A stretch of DNA of 64,000 bases from CAJXSN01 sp947492235 (GCF_042492175.1 NZ_CP170453.1:1364001-1428000); one strand, 5' to 3'; shown: positions 40,561 through 50,900, counted from the first letter of the stretch. Numbers and translations are program-made. The notes: generated by a model not told the origin, from the letters alone.

Positions 40561-40965
40561 ATGATTGTCGAGCGGCTGGACCATGTAAACATCATCACCG
40601 ACCGGCTGGCCGAGACCGCGCGGTTCTATGCCGAGCTGCTCGATCTGGAAGAGCGCGACGGCCCGCCGCCGCTGAAGCCCGAACAGGTGCGCTGGATGTT
40701 CGATGCGAACGGCATCGCGGTGCTGCATCTCAATTCGGTCGACTGCCCGCGCGCCTATGACCGCGAAGTGGTGCAGGGCGGCGCCACAGGAGCGATCCAC
40801 CACGTCGCCCTGCGCTGCGGCGAGTTCGACACGGTGAAGGGACGGCTGGACCAGCGCGGCGCGGACTACACCGTCAACGAAGTGCCCGCTGCGGGGCTGA
40901 AGCAGATATTTACCGCCGACCCGAACAACGTTTTGCTGGAGCTGAACTTTTTCGAGGCGGGTTAG
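40561..40965 (+). CDS. VOC (glyoxalase/bleomycin resistance) family protein
   Basis: A 134-residue vicinal-oxygen-chelate fold protein. RLDHVNIITDRLAETARFYAELLDLEERDG and AIHHVALRCGEFDTVKGRL are the two half-repeats, and LLELNFFE holds the C-terminal Glu. Metal-ligand His and Glu positions are present, but the substrate is unknown. GGAG before 40561 decides the start. The 3' end overlaps the converging phosphatase-like gene by 56 bp. Confidence 0.85.
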   Translation: MIVERLDHVNIITDRLAETARFYAELLDLEERDGPPPLKPEQVRWMFDANGIAVLHLNSVDCPRAYDREVVQGGATGAIHHVALRCGEFDTVKGRLDQRGADYTVNEVPAAGLKQIFTADPNNVLLELNFFEAG

Positions 40966-41452
40966 CGCAAGCCACAATCAAATCGCCCCAAGGTTTGGCA
41001 GCGGGGTGATCAGCGCTCGCCGGGTCCCATTGCTCTGCCATCAGTGCGTGTGCAGCGGCTTCATCCATCCCTTGCTCTAGGTGCAGCAGATAGAAGAACG
41101 CCGATACGCGGTAATTCATAATGCAGTGCACGTGGACCGGACCCTCTGCCGTCTCGATTGCCTGACAGAATGCGGCATAATCGTCTGGCGACGGGGCGTC
41201 GAAGGGCACAGGGATATGCGTGTATCCAATGCCTTGCTCGGCCAGCAGCGCCGCCTCGTCCGCAAGGGCTTCCGGATGATTGTCGAGCGCGAGGTTGATG
41301 ACGTTCCGCACACCGATGGCTGCAAGCCGGGCGGGGTCGCCCGCTTCCAGCTTGCCCGATGTCGTTACGTCGTCCGACAAGCGTTGCCATGCGCGGATGT
41401 CGGACGGTTCGGCGTTCCCACCGCTGGGGAGTGGGCCATCAACTCCCGTCAT
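40910..41452 (-). CDS. Protein-tyrosine-phosphatase-like / DUF442-type protein
   Basis: A 180-residue protein of the phosphatase-like family that includes DUF442. HVHCIMNYRVSAFFYL holds a Cys-x4-Arg active-site loop, a shorter variant of the usual Cys-x5-Arg that is seen in this subfamily. RLAAIGVRNVINLALDNHPEAL and YTHIPVPFDAPSPDDY are the other conserved parts. The start overlaps the end of the PQQ dehydrogenase gene and the 3' part overlaps the VOC gene; both overlaps are unusual for a 543-bp gene. I chose the ATG at 41452. Confidence 0.75.
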   Translation of the reverse strand: MTGVDGPLPSGGNAEPSDIRAWQRLSDDVTTSGKLEAGDPARLAAIGVRNVINLALDNHPEALADEAALLAEQGIGYTHIPVPFDAPSPDDYAAFCQAIETAEGPVHVHCIMNYRVSAFFYLLHLEQGMDEAAAHALMAEQWDPASADHPAAKPWGDLIVACANPPRKSSAPAKRCSGRR

Positions 41453-43592
41453 TCTCCATCGCCTTGTCCTCATTGGCACGCTTGATCACATATTCGCGGA
41501 TCGCGTCCATTTCGTCCTTGCTGAGCGACTCCGCAAAGCTCGCCATGCCGTTGTCTTTCAGCAGGCCGTCATGGACCACGGCCATCCAGCTGGCCTTGTT
41601 GCCCAGCGTGCCGCTGCGGCGCAGGTCGGGCAGGACGGTGCTGCCCACCGCGCCCGGGGCGTGGCATACGGCGCAGTAGCGCGCGTATTTCTCTGCGCCC
41701 AGCGCGATCACTTCGGGAGTGGCCCGGCTTGGCGGCGGGTCGAGCGGGATGTCGGCGAGCGCGGGCGGCGGGGGCAGTTCGCCCTCTGCGCCCAGTTTGA
41801 ACACCAGCAGGCGCGATACATTGCGCACGGGTGCCTTGTCCTTGATCAGGCTGCCATCCACGCTCAGCGCATAGGCGCCGCCCCAACCGGCCAGCACGGC
41901 GACATATTGCTCGCCATCCACGGTGTAGGTGACGGGCGGAGCGACGATGCCGGTCTGGGCGGCAAAGCTCCACAGCTCGCTGCCGTCGGCCGCGTTGAAG
42001 GCCTTGAAGTCGCTGCCGGCGGTGCCCTGGAACACGAGGCCGCCCGCGGTGGCCAGCAATCCGCCATTCCACGGGCCGGGATGCTCGACGGTCCAGCGGG
42101 GTTTCTTCGCCACCGGATCCCATGCGACCAGCATGCCGCGCAGCGTGCCTGCCACTTCCTTGCGGAAGCCCAGATCGGGCGGCAGATCGCCCGCGCCGAG
42201 ATTGAAGCCTACATTGAAACCGCGCGCCCGGTCGGGCTTCCAGTCGGCTTCGGGCGCATAGACCATGCCTGCCTCGAAAGCCGGGATGTAGACGAGGTTT
42301 TCGCCCGGGTGATAGGCCATCGGGTGCCAGTTGTGCCCGCCCAGCGCGCCCGGCGTGACCATGGCGGGCTGGCCGGTCTTGTCGATGCGGGTTTCGGGGT
42401 TCTCGATCGGGCGGCCGTTTTCATCGATACCGGTCGCCCAATTGACGGTGACATAGGGATTGCCGCTGATGAATTCTCCAGTCGCGCGGTCGATCACGTA
42501 GAAGAAGCCGTTCTTGGGTGCCTGCATCAGCACCTGACGTTCGCGCCCGTCGATTTCCATGTCCGCCAGCATGATGTGCTGCGTGGCGGTGAAGTCCCAT
42601 GTCTCGCCCGGCGTGGTCTGGTAATGCCAGACATATTCGCCGGTGGAGGGCCGGATGGCGACGATGCTGGAGAGATACAGATTGTCGCCTTCGCCGGTGC
42701 CGTCTTCGCCGGGGCTGCGATAGGCGCGGTTCCATGGGCTACCATTGCCGACGCCGATATACATCATGTCGAGCTCTGCGTCGTAGGCCATCGCGTCCCA
42801 CACGGTGCCGCCGCCGCCAATGCCGTCCTCGCCGGTCAACGTATCGCCGCTCCACGTCTTGGCCGCGTCTTGCAAGTAAGCGTCGGAGTTTTCGTCCTCC
42901 GTGCCATCGGGCACGGTGTAGAAGCGCCAGACTTCCTCGCCATTCGCCGCGTCATAGGCCGCGACGTAGCCGCGCACGCCGAACTCCGCGCCGCCATTGC
43001 CGATGATGACCTTGCCGTCGATCACGCGGGGCGCACCCGTGACGGTGTAGCTCTTGGACTGGTCGACTGTGACCGTTTCCCATTCCACCTCGCCCGTATC
43101 GCGGTCCAGTGCGATCAGGCGGCCATCAAGCGTGCCAAGGAACAGCCGGTCGCCCCATGCGGCGAGGCCCCGGTTCACCACATCGCAGCAGGCTTTGACG
43201 GCGGTTTCGCCGGGCACTTCGGGGTCGTAGCTCCACAGCGGTTCGCCGGTGGCGGCGTCATAGGCCTTCACCTTGCTCCACGCGGTGGTGATGTACATTT
43301 TGCCGTCCATCACCAGCGGCGTGGTTTCCTGACCGCGCGCGGTGTCCATGTCGGCGGACCATTCCAGACCCAGTTCGCCGACATTTTCGGTGCTGATCTG
43401 GGCCAGCGGGCTGAAGCGCTGCTCCTCGTAATTGCGGCCGTAGCTGATCCAGTTCGCGCCATCGGCCTGCGCATTCAGCAGGCGCGCGCCGTCGATCCCG
43501 CCATTGGCCGCCGGGTCGAAGGCTTCCTCGCACGATCCCAGAGCCAGCGGCAGCAGACACGCGGCAAGCGCAGCGGTGGCAAATTTCTTCAT
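41439..43592 (-). CDS. PQQ-dependent alcohol dehydrogenase with C-terminal cytochrome c (quinohemoprotein)
   Basis: Oxidises an alcohol with PQQ and passes electrons to its own heme c. The 717 residues start with a lipobox signal (LALGSC, Cys21), so it is probably an outer-leaflet or periplasmic lipoprotein. The vicinal disulfide pair Cys135-Cys136 (KACCDVV) and the WDFTATQ active site are present; the residue two after the Asp is Thr, so a Ca2+ type rather than lanthanide type is predicted. CAVCH (640-644) is the heme c site, and Met683 (NGMASF) may be the second ligand. No PQQ synthesis genes are nearby. Confidence 0.92.
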   Translation of the reverse strand: MKKFATAALAACLLPLALGSCEEAFDPAANGGIDGARLLNAQADGANWISYGRNYEEQRFSPLAQISTENVGELGLEWSADMDTARGQETTPLVMDGKMYITTAWSKVKAYDAATGEPLWSYDPEVPGETAVKACCDVVNRGLAAWGDRLFLGTLDGRLIALDRDTGEVEWETVTVDQSKSYTVTGAPRVIDGKVIIGNGGAEFGVRGYVAAYDAANGEEVWRFYTVPDGTEDENSDAYLQDAAKTWSGDTLTGEDGIGGGGTVWDAMAYDAELDMMYIGVGNGSPWNRAYRSPGEDGTGEGDNLYLSSIVAIRPSTGEYVWHYQTTPGETWDFTATQHIMLADMEIDGRERQVLMQAPKNGFFYVIDRATGEFISGNPYVTVNWATGIDENGRPIENPETRIDKTGQPAMVTPGALGGHNWHPMAYHPGENLVYIPAFEAGMVYAPEADWKPDRARGFNVGFNLGAGDLPPDLGFRKEVAGTLRGMLVAWDPVAKKPRWTVEHPGPWNGGLLATAGGLVFQGTAGSDFKAFNAADGSELWSFAAQTGIVAPPVTYTVDGEQYVAVLAGWGGAYALSVDGSLIKDKAPVRNVSRLLVFKLGAEGELPPPPALADIPLDPPPSRATPEVIALGAEKYARYCAVCHAPGAVGSTVLPDLRRSGTLGNKASWMAVVHDGLLKDNGMASFAESLSKDEMDAIREYVIKRANEDKAMENDGS

Positions 43593-43764
43593 GTGTTTTC
43601 CCTCTCCCCGCTCCACTTAAAGTAGAGCTAGCGCCTTGTTAGGTCGCCATATGCAACCCTTCCTGCCGCGAACCGGCGCGCATGTCCATCACGGGATTTG
43701 ATCGGCCTTGTGCAAGGACGGGGAGGGACTAGGCTGCGCCGCAAATGAAAAGGACCAAGCGACC

Positions 43765-44661
43765 ATGTGCGATGAAACCACTCTGCCCGAAGACGGCAAC
43801 ACCGGTTGGCAACTGACACGGCGGCAGTTTGGCGCGGGGCTGGGGGCGGGCACCGGCGCGCTGGCGCTGGCTGGCTGCACCGGCATGGTCAGCGAGGGTG
43901 AGGATGCACCCACCGCCAGCGGCCTCGTTGAAAACACCGTGGTGATCGATACGCCCGATGGCGATGCGGACGCATTCTTCGTCCACCCTGCCAGCGGCAA
44001 ACACCCGGCGGTGATCCTGTGGCCCGACATTGCCGGCCTGCGCGAGGCCAAGCGGATGATGGCCCGGCGGCTGGCGGGCGAGGGCTATGCCGTGCTGGTG
44101 GTGAACCCCTATTACCGCGACGTGACGGGCGAGCAGTTCGAGGATTTCCCCGCCTTCCGCGCTGCGGGCGGTTTCCAGAAAGTCGGCCCGTGGCGCGACA
44201 ATCTCTCCAGCTATGCGGTGATGCGCGATGCCACTGCATTGGTCGGCTGGCTCGACGGGCAGGAGGCGGTCGATACGGCGCGCGGGATCGGCAATCAGGG
44301 CTATTGCATGGGCGGGCCGTTCACCGTCTACAGCGCCCACGCCGTGCCTGCGCGGATCAAGGCTGCGGCCAGCTTCCACGGCGGGGGGCTGGTGCGCGAG
44401 GACGACCAGAGCCCGCACCGCCTGCTCGCCGATACGCCGGATACAGGATACCTCTTCGCCATCGCAAAAAACGATGACGAGAAGGCGCCGGGCGACAAGG
44501 GCGCTCTGCGCGAAGCCGCCGATGCAGCGGGCGTGGCCGCCGAAGTGGAAGTCTATGCCGGCGATCACGGCTGGTGCGTGCTCGACAGCCCGGCCTACGA
44601 CAGGGACGCGGCAGAGCGCGCATGGGGCCGGTTGCTCGCGCTGTATTCTGCCAATCTGTAA
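43765..44661 (+). CDS. Dienelactone hydrolase family protein, Tat/lipoprotein exported
   Basis: A 298-residue alpha/beta hydrolase. GYCMGG carries the nucleophile Cys181, and AGDHGWC the catalytic His; an Asp in KNDDE may complete the triad. The N terminus has a twin-arginine motif (TRRQFG, 18-23) and a lipobox LAGC (Cys38), so it is predicted to be an exported lipoprotein, unusual for this usually cytoplasmic family. A TTG at 43708 is rejected as start. Substrate unknown. Confidence 0.82.
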   Translation: MCDETTLPEDGNTGWQLTRRQFGAGLGAGTGALALAGCTGMVSEGEDAPTASGLVENTVVIDTPDGDADAFFVHPASGKHPAVILWPDIAGLREAKRMMARRLAGEGYAVLVVNPYYRDVTGEQFEDFPAFRAAGGFQKVGPWRDNLSSYAVMRDATALVGWLDGQEAVDTARGIGNQGYCMGGPFTVYSAHAVPARIKAAASFHGGGLVREDDQSPHRLLADTPDTGYLFAIAKNDDEKAPGDKGALREAADAAGVAAEVEVYAGDHGWCVLDSPAYDRDAAERAWGRLLALYSANL

Positions 44662-44743
44662 TCACACCGCGCGGACCAAGAAGCGTCAAAGCCTTGGCGC
44701 GTCGGACCTGTTGGGCTAGCTTGCGCGCAAGGAGATAAACGCA

Positions 44744-45739
44744 ATGGAATTTCTGCTCGGCCTCGTCATTTTCGTCCTGATCGTGTTCATCCTGCTGGGT
44801 GTGCGGGTCGTGCGGCAGGGCTTCGTCTATACGATCGAGCGCTTGGGGAAATTCACCCTCGCTGCCGAGCCGGGGCTGCATCTCATCATCCCGTTCATCG
44901 ACCGCGTCGGGCACAAGATCAACATGATGGAGCAGGTGCTCGATATACCCGGGCAGGAAATCATCACCGCCGATAACGCCATGGTCGGCGTGGATGCTGT
45001 GGTGTTCTTTCAGGTGCTGGATGCGGCCAAGGCGGCCTATGAAGTCAGCGGACTGCAAAATGCGATCATGGCGCTCACCACCACCAATCTGCGCACCGTC
45101 ATGGGCAGCATGGATCTGGATGAAACGCTGTCCAAGCGCGACGAGATCAATGCCCGGCTGCTGAGCGTGGTCGACCATGCGACCTCGCCCTGGGGGATCA
45201 AGATCACCCGCGTGGAGATCAAGGACATCCGCCCGCCGCTCGACATCAGCGAGGCCATGGCGCGCCAGATGAAGGCCGAGCGCCTGAAGCGTGCCGAAAT
45301 CCTCGAGGCCGAGGGCGACCGCGCTTCCAACATCCTGCGCGCAGAGGGCGACAAGCAGTCCGCCATTCTGACAGCAGAGGGCAAGCGCGAAGCCGCCTTC
45401 CGTGACGCTGAAGCGCGCGAACGGGAAGCCGAAGCCGAAGCGAAAGCGACGCAGTTGGTGTCCGACGCCATCGCCAGTTCCGGCAGTCAGGCGATCAATT
45501 ACTTCATCGCGCAGGAATATACGAAGGCCGTGGGCAAGTTTGCCGACAGCCCGAATGCCAAGACCATCCTGTTCCCGGTCGAGGCGACCCAGCTGATCGG
45601 ATCGCTCGGCGGGATCGGCGAATTGGTAAAAGACGCTGTGGGCGAAGGGCTGGTCAACACCACGCTCGACACCAATGGCACGCCGCTGCCCAAGGGGCGC
45701 GCCCGGGCCAGCGTTCCGCGCGCCGGCGACAAGAGCTAG
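44744..45739 (+). CDS. SPFH/stomatin-family membrane protein (paraslipin type)
   Basis: A 331-residue flotillin-like protein with one N-terminal membrane helix (LGLVIFVLIVFILLGVRVV), the SPFH domain (GFVYTIERLGKF, VDAVVFFQVLDAAKA, ITRVEIKDIRPP) and a long Glu/Ala/Arg-rich coiled coil. It scaffolds membrane domains. The NfeD gene follows after 12 bp, the classical pair. Confidence 0.92.
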   Translation: MEFLLGLVIFVLIVFILLGVRVVRQGFVYTIERLGKFTLAAEPGLHLIIPFIDRVGHKINMMEQVLDIPGQEIITADNAMVGVDAVVFFQVLDAAKAAYEVSGLQNAIMALTTTNLRTVMGSMDLDETLSKRDEINARLLSVVDHATSPWGIKITRVEIKDIRPPLDISEAMARQMKAERLKRAEILEAEGDRASNILRAEGDKQSAILTAEGKREAAFRDAEAREREAEAEAKATQLVSDAIASSGSQAINYFIAQEYTKAVGKFADSPNAKTILFPVEATQLIGSLGGIGELVKDAVGEGLVNTTLDTNGTPLPKGRARASVPRAGDKS

Positions 45740-45751
45740 GGCGCGCTGGCG

Positions 45752-46216
45752 ATGCTCGACGGTATCGAACCGCACTGGATCTGGGTTGCGCTGGGGCTGA
45801 TTCTGGCGGCGGCGGAAATGCTGGTGCCCGGCGTGTTCCTGATCTGGCTGGCCATGGCCGCGCTGGCCACAGGCCTCCTGACCTTCATGTTCGATCTCGG
45901 CCCGGTGATGCAGGTCGTCCAGTTCGTGACGGTGGCGCTGATCACCGTGTTCAGCGCCAAACGCATCCTGCGCGACCGGCCCATTGTCAGCTCCGATCCG
46001 CTGCTGAACAACCGGATGGGGCGGCTGGTGGGCGAAACCGCCACCGTGACCGTCGCGATCAGCCACGGGTCAGGCCGCATCCATGTCGGTGATAGCGACT
46101 GGAGCGCGCGCGGGCCGGACCTCTCGGTGGGCGAGCGGGTGCGGATTACCGGCAATGACGGCTCTGTCCTGCTGGTAGAGCCGCTGCAGGCCGCTCAGCA
46201 GGTTATCGAAGGGTAG
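45752..46216 (+). CDS. nfeD: NfeD-like protein
   Basis: A 154-residue short NfeD: two or three hydrophobic segments (IWVALGLILAAAEMLVPG, FLIWLAMAALATGLLT) and a C-terminal OB-like domain (GRIHVGDSDWSARGPDLSVGERVRI in parts). It lacks the protease domain of long NfeD proteins, as expected for the partner of an SPFH protein. Confidence 0.9.
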   Translation: MLDGIEPHWIWVALGLILAAAEMLVPGVFLIWLAMAALATGLLTFMFDLGPVMQVVQFVTVALITVFSAKRILRDRPIVSSDPLLNNRMGRLVGETATVTVAISHGSGRIHVGDSDWSARGPDLSVGERVRITGNDGSVLLVEPLQAAQQVIEG

Positions 46217-46228
46217 CCAGCCGCTTCC

Positions 46229-47185
46229 TTACATCTTCCCCGCATTCGCCAGCTTGTCGGAAAACCGGCCATGCTTGCGGTAATGGGTCATCCAGCGATC
46301 GAGAAACAGGTCGAGCGGCGCAGGCTCGATCCCGAACTCCTTGAACCCCGGCAAATCGCCCGAGACAGTGCTGCCTTGCTTCAGCAGGGCCCACTGGTCG
46401 GTCCCCATTGGCGTGCCGGGCAGCGCGGCAAACACGCCTGAAATGGCATCGGGCATGGGGATGAAAGCGCGGCTGCGGCGCTGGCCATCGGCGATCCGTT
46501 GGTTGATCTCCATCATGGTCAGCACTTCCGGCCCGCCCAGTTCGTAGGTCTTGCCGCCATGCTTGCCCGGGTTCTCCGCCGCCAGCGCAACCGCCTCGGC
46601 GCAGTCATCGACATGGACCAGTTGCAGCTTCGCATCCGGCCCGAACACCGGCAGCACGGGCATCATCTGGATCAGCCCGGCGAACATATTCAGGAAATTG
46701 TCGTCCTGCCCGAAGATGATCGACGGGCGCAGCACGGTCGCCTTGGGGAAGGCTTCCAGCACCAGCCGTTCACCGCGCGCCTTGCCTTGCGCATAGCCGG
46801 TCGGGCTGTCTTCATCCGCCCCGATCGCGCTCACCTGCACCATGGCAGAGCAACCCTCGGAAGCCGCCGCCTCGGCAATCGTGCCCGCCGCATCGCCCAT
46901 CAGCTTCAGTAGATTGCCTTCGAAGGATCCGACCAGATTGATCACCACGTCGGACCCCTGCACGCAGGCCTGCACGCTGGCCTCGTTCAGGATATCGCAG
47001 CGGGCAAATTGCAGCTGCCCCAGATTGGCGAGCGGCTTCAGCGTGAAGGCGGTTTCCGGATTGCGGCTGGCAATCCGCAGCCGCGCGCCGCGCTCCAGCA
47101 AGGCCTGCGCGACATGCGTCCCGAAGAAACCGCTGCCACCGAAAACGGTGACAAGCTTGCCGTGAAGAGAGGAGCGAGCGGGCAT
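46229..47185 (-). CDS. NDUFA9-like atypical SDR (complex I subunit-like)
   Basis: A 318-residue NAD(P)-binding protein with VTVFGGSGFFGTHVAQALLE at the N terminus, the atypical SDR cofactor loop, and the DCAEAVALAAENPGKHGGKTYELGGP segment typical of the NDUFA9 group. Alphaproteobacterial homologues are linked to complex I assembly or stability, but many are uncharacterised. I place the start at 47185; the frame is open to 47350 but not family-like upstream. Confidence 0.88.
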   Translation of the reverse strand: MPARSSLHGKLVTVFGGSGFFGTHVAQALLERGARLRIASRNPETAFTLKPLANLGQLQFARCDILNEASVQACVQGSDVVINLVGSFEGNLLKLMGDAAGTIAEAAASEGCSAMVQVSAIGADEDSPTGYAQGKARGERLVLEAFPKATVLRPSIIFGQDDNFLNMFAGLIQMMPVLPVFGPDAKLQLVHVDDCAEAVALAAENPGKHGGKTYELGGPEVLTMMEINQRIADGQRRSRAFIPMPDAISGVFAALPGTPMGTDQWALLKQGSTVSGDLPGFKEFGIEPAPLDLFLDRWMTHYRKHGRFSDKLANAGKM

Positions 47186-47456
47186 GGGTAGGGTCCTTGA
47201 AAAGGGGTCTGTGTGCTGTGGGGCGCTTTGCCCGAACCGGCGCGCGCGGGCAACCGTTCCCAAAGGCGGGCGTTTCGGGCGGCGTGAGATGGGTAGGCCG
47301 GGGGCGGAGCGCGAGGCGGGCGGCAGCCATTTGCATGGGACCGCTGGCAAATCGCCTTCGATGCAAGAAGTGTTGTTGACATCCCGCCAGCCCGTTGGCT
47401 AGTGGCCCCCACTTACCGGCGACCGGATGCGCAAGAGCACCCGCCCTCGCCCGTAT

Positions 47457-47543
47457 GCCCAGATGGCGGAATTGGTAGACGCGCATGCTTCAGGTGCATG
47501 TATTCGCAAGGATGTGGAGGTTCGAGTCCTCTTCTGGGCACCA
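47457..47543 (+). tRNA. tRNA-Leu (anticodon CAG), CCA encoded
   Basis: An 87-nt cloverleaf: acceptor arm GCCCAGA/TCTGGGC, a D arm, the anticodon stem CATGC/GCATG around TTCAGGT (anticodon CAG, codon CUG), a variable arm as in class II tRNAs, the T arm GAGGTTCGAGTCCTC and an encoded CCA. It lies in the gap between the NDUFA9-like gene and the TonB receptor. Confidence 0.96.
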
Positions 47544-47877
47544 CTCTTACACTCCATAGCATCTCGAAAATCACTCGTGACGGCGGCAGCGCATTGTCAT
47601 TGGTGATGCTGTTCCGATTGTCCTGACGCAATGCGTTGGTTGGCGTCCGGTTGGCCATCAATTCATGGCTACGAAGCCACCCTATTCGGGAATCGGATGC
47701 GACTCGCTGCGCCGCGCAGTGCCGAAAGTCACAAGCGCTATCAGTTCATAAACACCGGACCCGCATCTGGCGCGCCCGTGCGCTGGACTGAACGGCTTTG
47801 CGCCCCAACGCTTCAGCGGGGTCACGCATTCCAATCCTCGCCCACGCCGCCCGGCACCTTGGCAAAGCCCTAGCCCA
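47544..47877. other. Intergenic stretch after tRNA-Leu, no gene seen
   Basis: About 330 bases between the tRNA and the regulatory region of the TonB receptor. Three short open frames (80 residues or less) on either strand have no recognisable product or good ribosome binding site. No integrase or att-like repeat of the tRNA end is visible. Confidence 0.6.
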
Positions 47878-47898
47878 AATTGGTATGACAGAAATTTA
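47878..47898 (+). promoter_or_regulatory. AATTGG-type operator candidate before the TonB receptor
   Basis: AATTGGTATGACAGAAATTTA lies 22 bases before the -35 box of the receptor promoter. It shares AATTGG-N3-GACA with the site before PL6 and AATTGGTAT with the site before gntR. A CAACCGGTTG palindrome (47913-47922) overlaps the -35 box. Confidence 0.5.
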
Positions 47899-47919
47899 GC
47901 AACAGGTATCAACAACCGG

Positions 47920-47947
47920 TTGACAAGCGTGGTCTAGACAGTATCCC
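47920..47947 (+). promoter_or_regulatory. Predicted promoter of the TonB receptor
   Basis: TTGACA (47920-47925), 16 bases, TATCCC (47942-47947), 36 bases before the ATG. The -35 box is strong, the -10 box is partial. Confidence 0.5.
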
Positions 47948-47983
47948 ACCTTCCACAGATAAAAGTCTGGGAGGGAAATTCAG

Positions 47984-50900
47984 ATGTCGAAGACCGCTTT
48001 TGGCGGCCGTGGGGCCGCGTTCAATTCTCGTTTTGTTGCAAAGATTCTCACCGGCACGGCCCTGACCGCGCTGGCGCTGCCGGGCGTTGCGCATGCTCAG
48101 GAGGCCGATGAAGGCGTGGCCACCGATAATGGCGATGTCATCGTTGTTACCGGCATTCGCAGCTCGCTGCAGAGCGCTCTCTCTGAAAAGCGCAATGCAG
48201 ACAGCCTGGTCGAAGTCATCCAGGCTGAAGATATCGGCAAACTGCCTGACCAGAACCTCGCAGAAGTTCTCGAAAACGTCACCGGCATCCAGATCACCCG
48301 TACAGCCGGCGTGGGCACCGGGGTCCAGATTCGCGGTACCAATGACAACCGCACGGAAATCAACGGCGTGTCGACGGTCGGTTCGGGCACGGGCCGCGGC
48401 GGCATCAATTTCGAAGACGTGAACGCCGCGATCATTTCTTCGGTCGAGGTCATCAAGGCTCCCGAAGCGAAAACGATCGAAGGCTCTGTCGGTGGTACGA
48501 TCAATCTGCGGACGATTCGCCCGCTCGACCTGACCGAGACGCTTCTCGTTCTGCGTGCGCAGGGGGAATACAGCGAGCTCTCGGAAAGCGTGACCCCGCG
48601 TATTGCAGGCAGCTTCGGCAAGGCCTGGGATACCGAGATGGGCGAGATCGGCATTGTTCTCGCCGGCAGCTATTCGGAGCAGGAAGCGACATCGTTCCGT
48701 CCGCGTGTCGACCGCGACAACCGCGTTCTGGCGAACACGGCTCGCACATCGGCCGGTGCTCCGGGGCCGGACTTCCCGTATCTCGGCATTCAGTTCCTCA
48801 ATCAGGAGCTGGAGAATTTCGAATACGAGACGATCAACTTTGCCGGGACCCTGGAGTGGGCGCCCAGCAACAATGTGAAGATCTTCTTCGATACGATCAT
48901 CAACGATCAGGAGCGCCGTCAGGACAGCTCGCGCGTTCAGGGTTCGGGCGTGAGCGCCGTTATCCTGACCAACGTCCCGACCGCTTTCGAAACGATCAAT
49001 TTCGGTTCGCTCGGCGGGACCGAGCTGGGCAGCATCGAAGCGGCGCTGGCCGGCACGATCGAGCCCAATCTCAACTTCGATCCTGCCGATCCGGAGTATG
49101 ACAGCAACGATCCCAACCTGCGCTTCTCCAGCGATACGGGTGCGCGTCTGACCGACAGCAAGATCTTCCGTCTGGGCGCGGATTTCGAGCGCGGACGGTT
49201 CTCCGGCCGGGTGGAGGCGTCGACTTCGCGTTCCGATACGACCAATCCGAACCTCAGCACCACGCTGAACTTCATCAACCCGAACGCGCTCTATGATCTG
49301 TCGAGCAACGACAACCCGGTGCCGTTCATCTACGATCTGTCGGGGAATTCGCTGACATTCGGGGTGAATTTCGACTCCCCGTTTGCTCCCACGGTTGCCG
49401 ACTTGCTGAACCCGAACAACACGGTTCTGGATGCGGTTTCGGCTGGCAACAACCGGACCGAGAACAAGGAAGATGCCTTCCGTCTGGACGGATCGCTTGA
49501 TCTGGAAGACCTGACGGGCTTCTTCACCTCGTTCGATGCAGGCTATCGTTACAGCAAGAAATCGACCGATTTCGATCTCGTCCGTTCGACCTTCGGCACC
49601 GGTGATCCGCGTCGTTCGGTTCTGGGCTCTGCCATTGCCGATCTGATCGTGCCGGGGCCGGACAATTTCGGTGATTTCGACGGGCGGGAACTGGCGTTCC
49701 GCAACTTCGTGCTGATCGATCCCAATCGCGCATTCTCGGACCGTGAAGCGGTCTTCGCCACTCTGCAGGCTGCCCTTGCGGCGACTCCTGTCGGCATAGA
49801 GCGCGCGGCCAATGGCGATTCTCCGCTGCTGGCCGATCTCGATCCCACTTCGCTGGGCAATCTGGAGGGTTCGTTCGACATCTCCGAGACGACACACACC
49901 GTTTACGGTCAGGCCAATTTCGAATTCGGCGTCGTGCGCGGCAATGCGGGTCTGCGCTGGGTGAGCACCGACATCTCGTCGCGCGGTAACTCGATCCTGA
50001 ACGGCGTAGCCGTGCCGGTGAGTTCGGGTGGCAGCTATGTCGAATTGCTGCCTCGTATCAACCTGGTCGCAGACGTGACGCCCGACATCGTGATCCGGGC
50101 CAGCTACACCGAGGACATCAACCGTCCCGATTTCGACCGCCTGTCGCTTTCGACCGAATTCCCGACCGGCCCCAACAACACGGTTGTGCAGGGCAATCCT
50201 GGCCTCGCTCCGGAAACGGTTCAGTCGTTCGACGCGTCGGTTTCGTGGTACTTTGCGCCGGCATCGGTGCTGAGCGTGGGCGTATTCCACAAGGAACGCA
50301 CCAACCTGTTCGTTACGCAGGTGGAAGACGTCGCGCTGGATGCAAACGGCTTCCGCGACATCACCGCGCCCTGTGAAGGCGGCGGCGTGTTCAACCCGCT
50401 GCCCGACCGCAACGTGCTGTCCAACGTGCCCGGCAACGGCCTTTGTGTCCCGCTTGAAACAACCATCAACGATCCCGGCACGACGACCCAGACCGGTATC
50501 GAAGTGGCTTTCCAGTACGATCTGTCGCAGTTCGAAGATACGCTGGGCTTCGCATCGGGCTTCGGTATCATCGCCAACTACACCTATCAGGACTTTGGCG
50601 GCGGCGAAGCAACCAACGCGAACTCGTCGCGCGGCGGCCAGATTTTCCAGGCGATCAATCCGAACCTGACCTTGCCGGTCGAGGCGGTGCAAGGTCTGCT
50701 GGACTTCTCGCCCCACGCCTACAACGTCACGTTGTATTACGAGAAGTACGGCCTCTCGGCCCGCGCCCGTTATACATGGCGCGACGAGTTCCGGACTCTG
50801 GATACAGCTGGCGGCGCAAGCCTCAACTCGACGCTGGGCTATCCGGTTGTCACCGATGCCCGTGGTCAGCTGAACGCCAGCATCAACTATGACATCAGCG

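Noticed and set aside
47544..47877. tRNA-Leu as an integration site
   Set aside because: No integrase, no repeat of the tRNA 3' end and no phage-like genes are present in the window.
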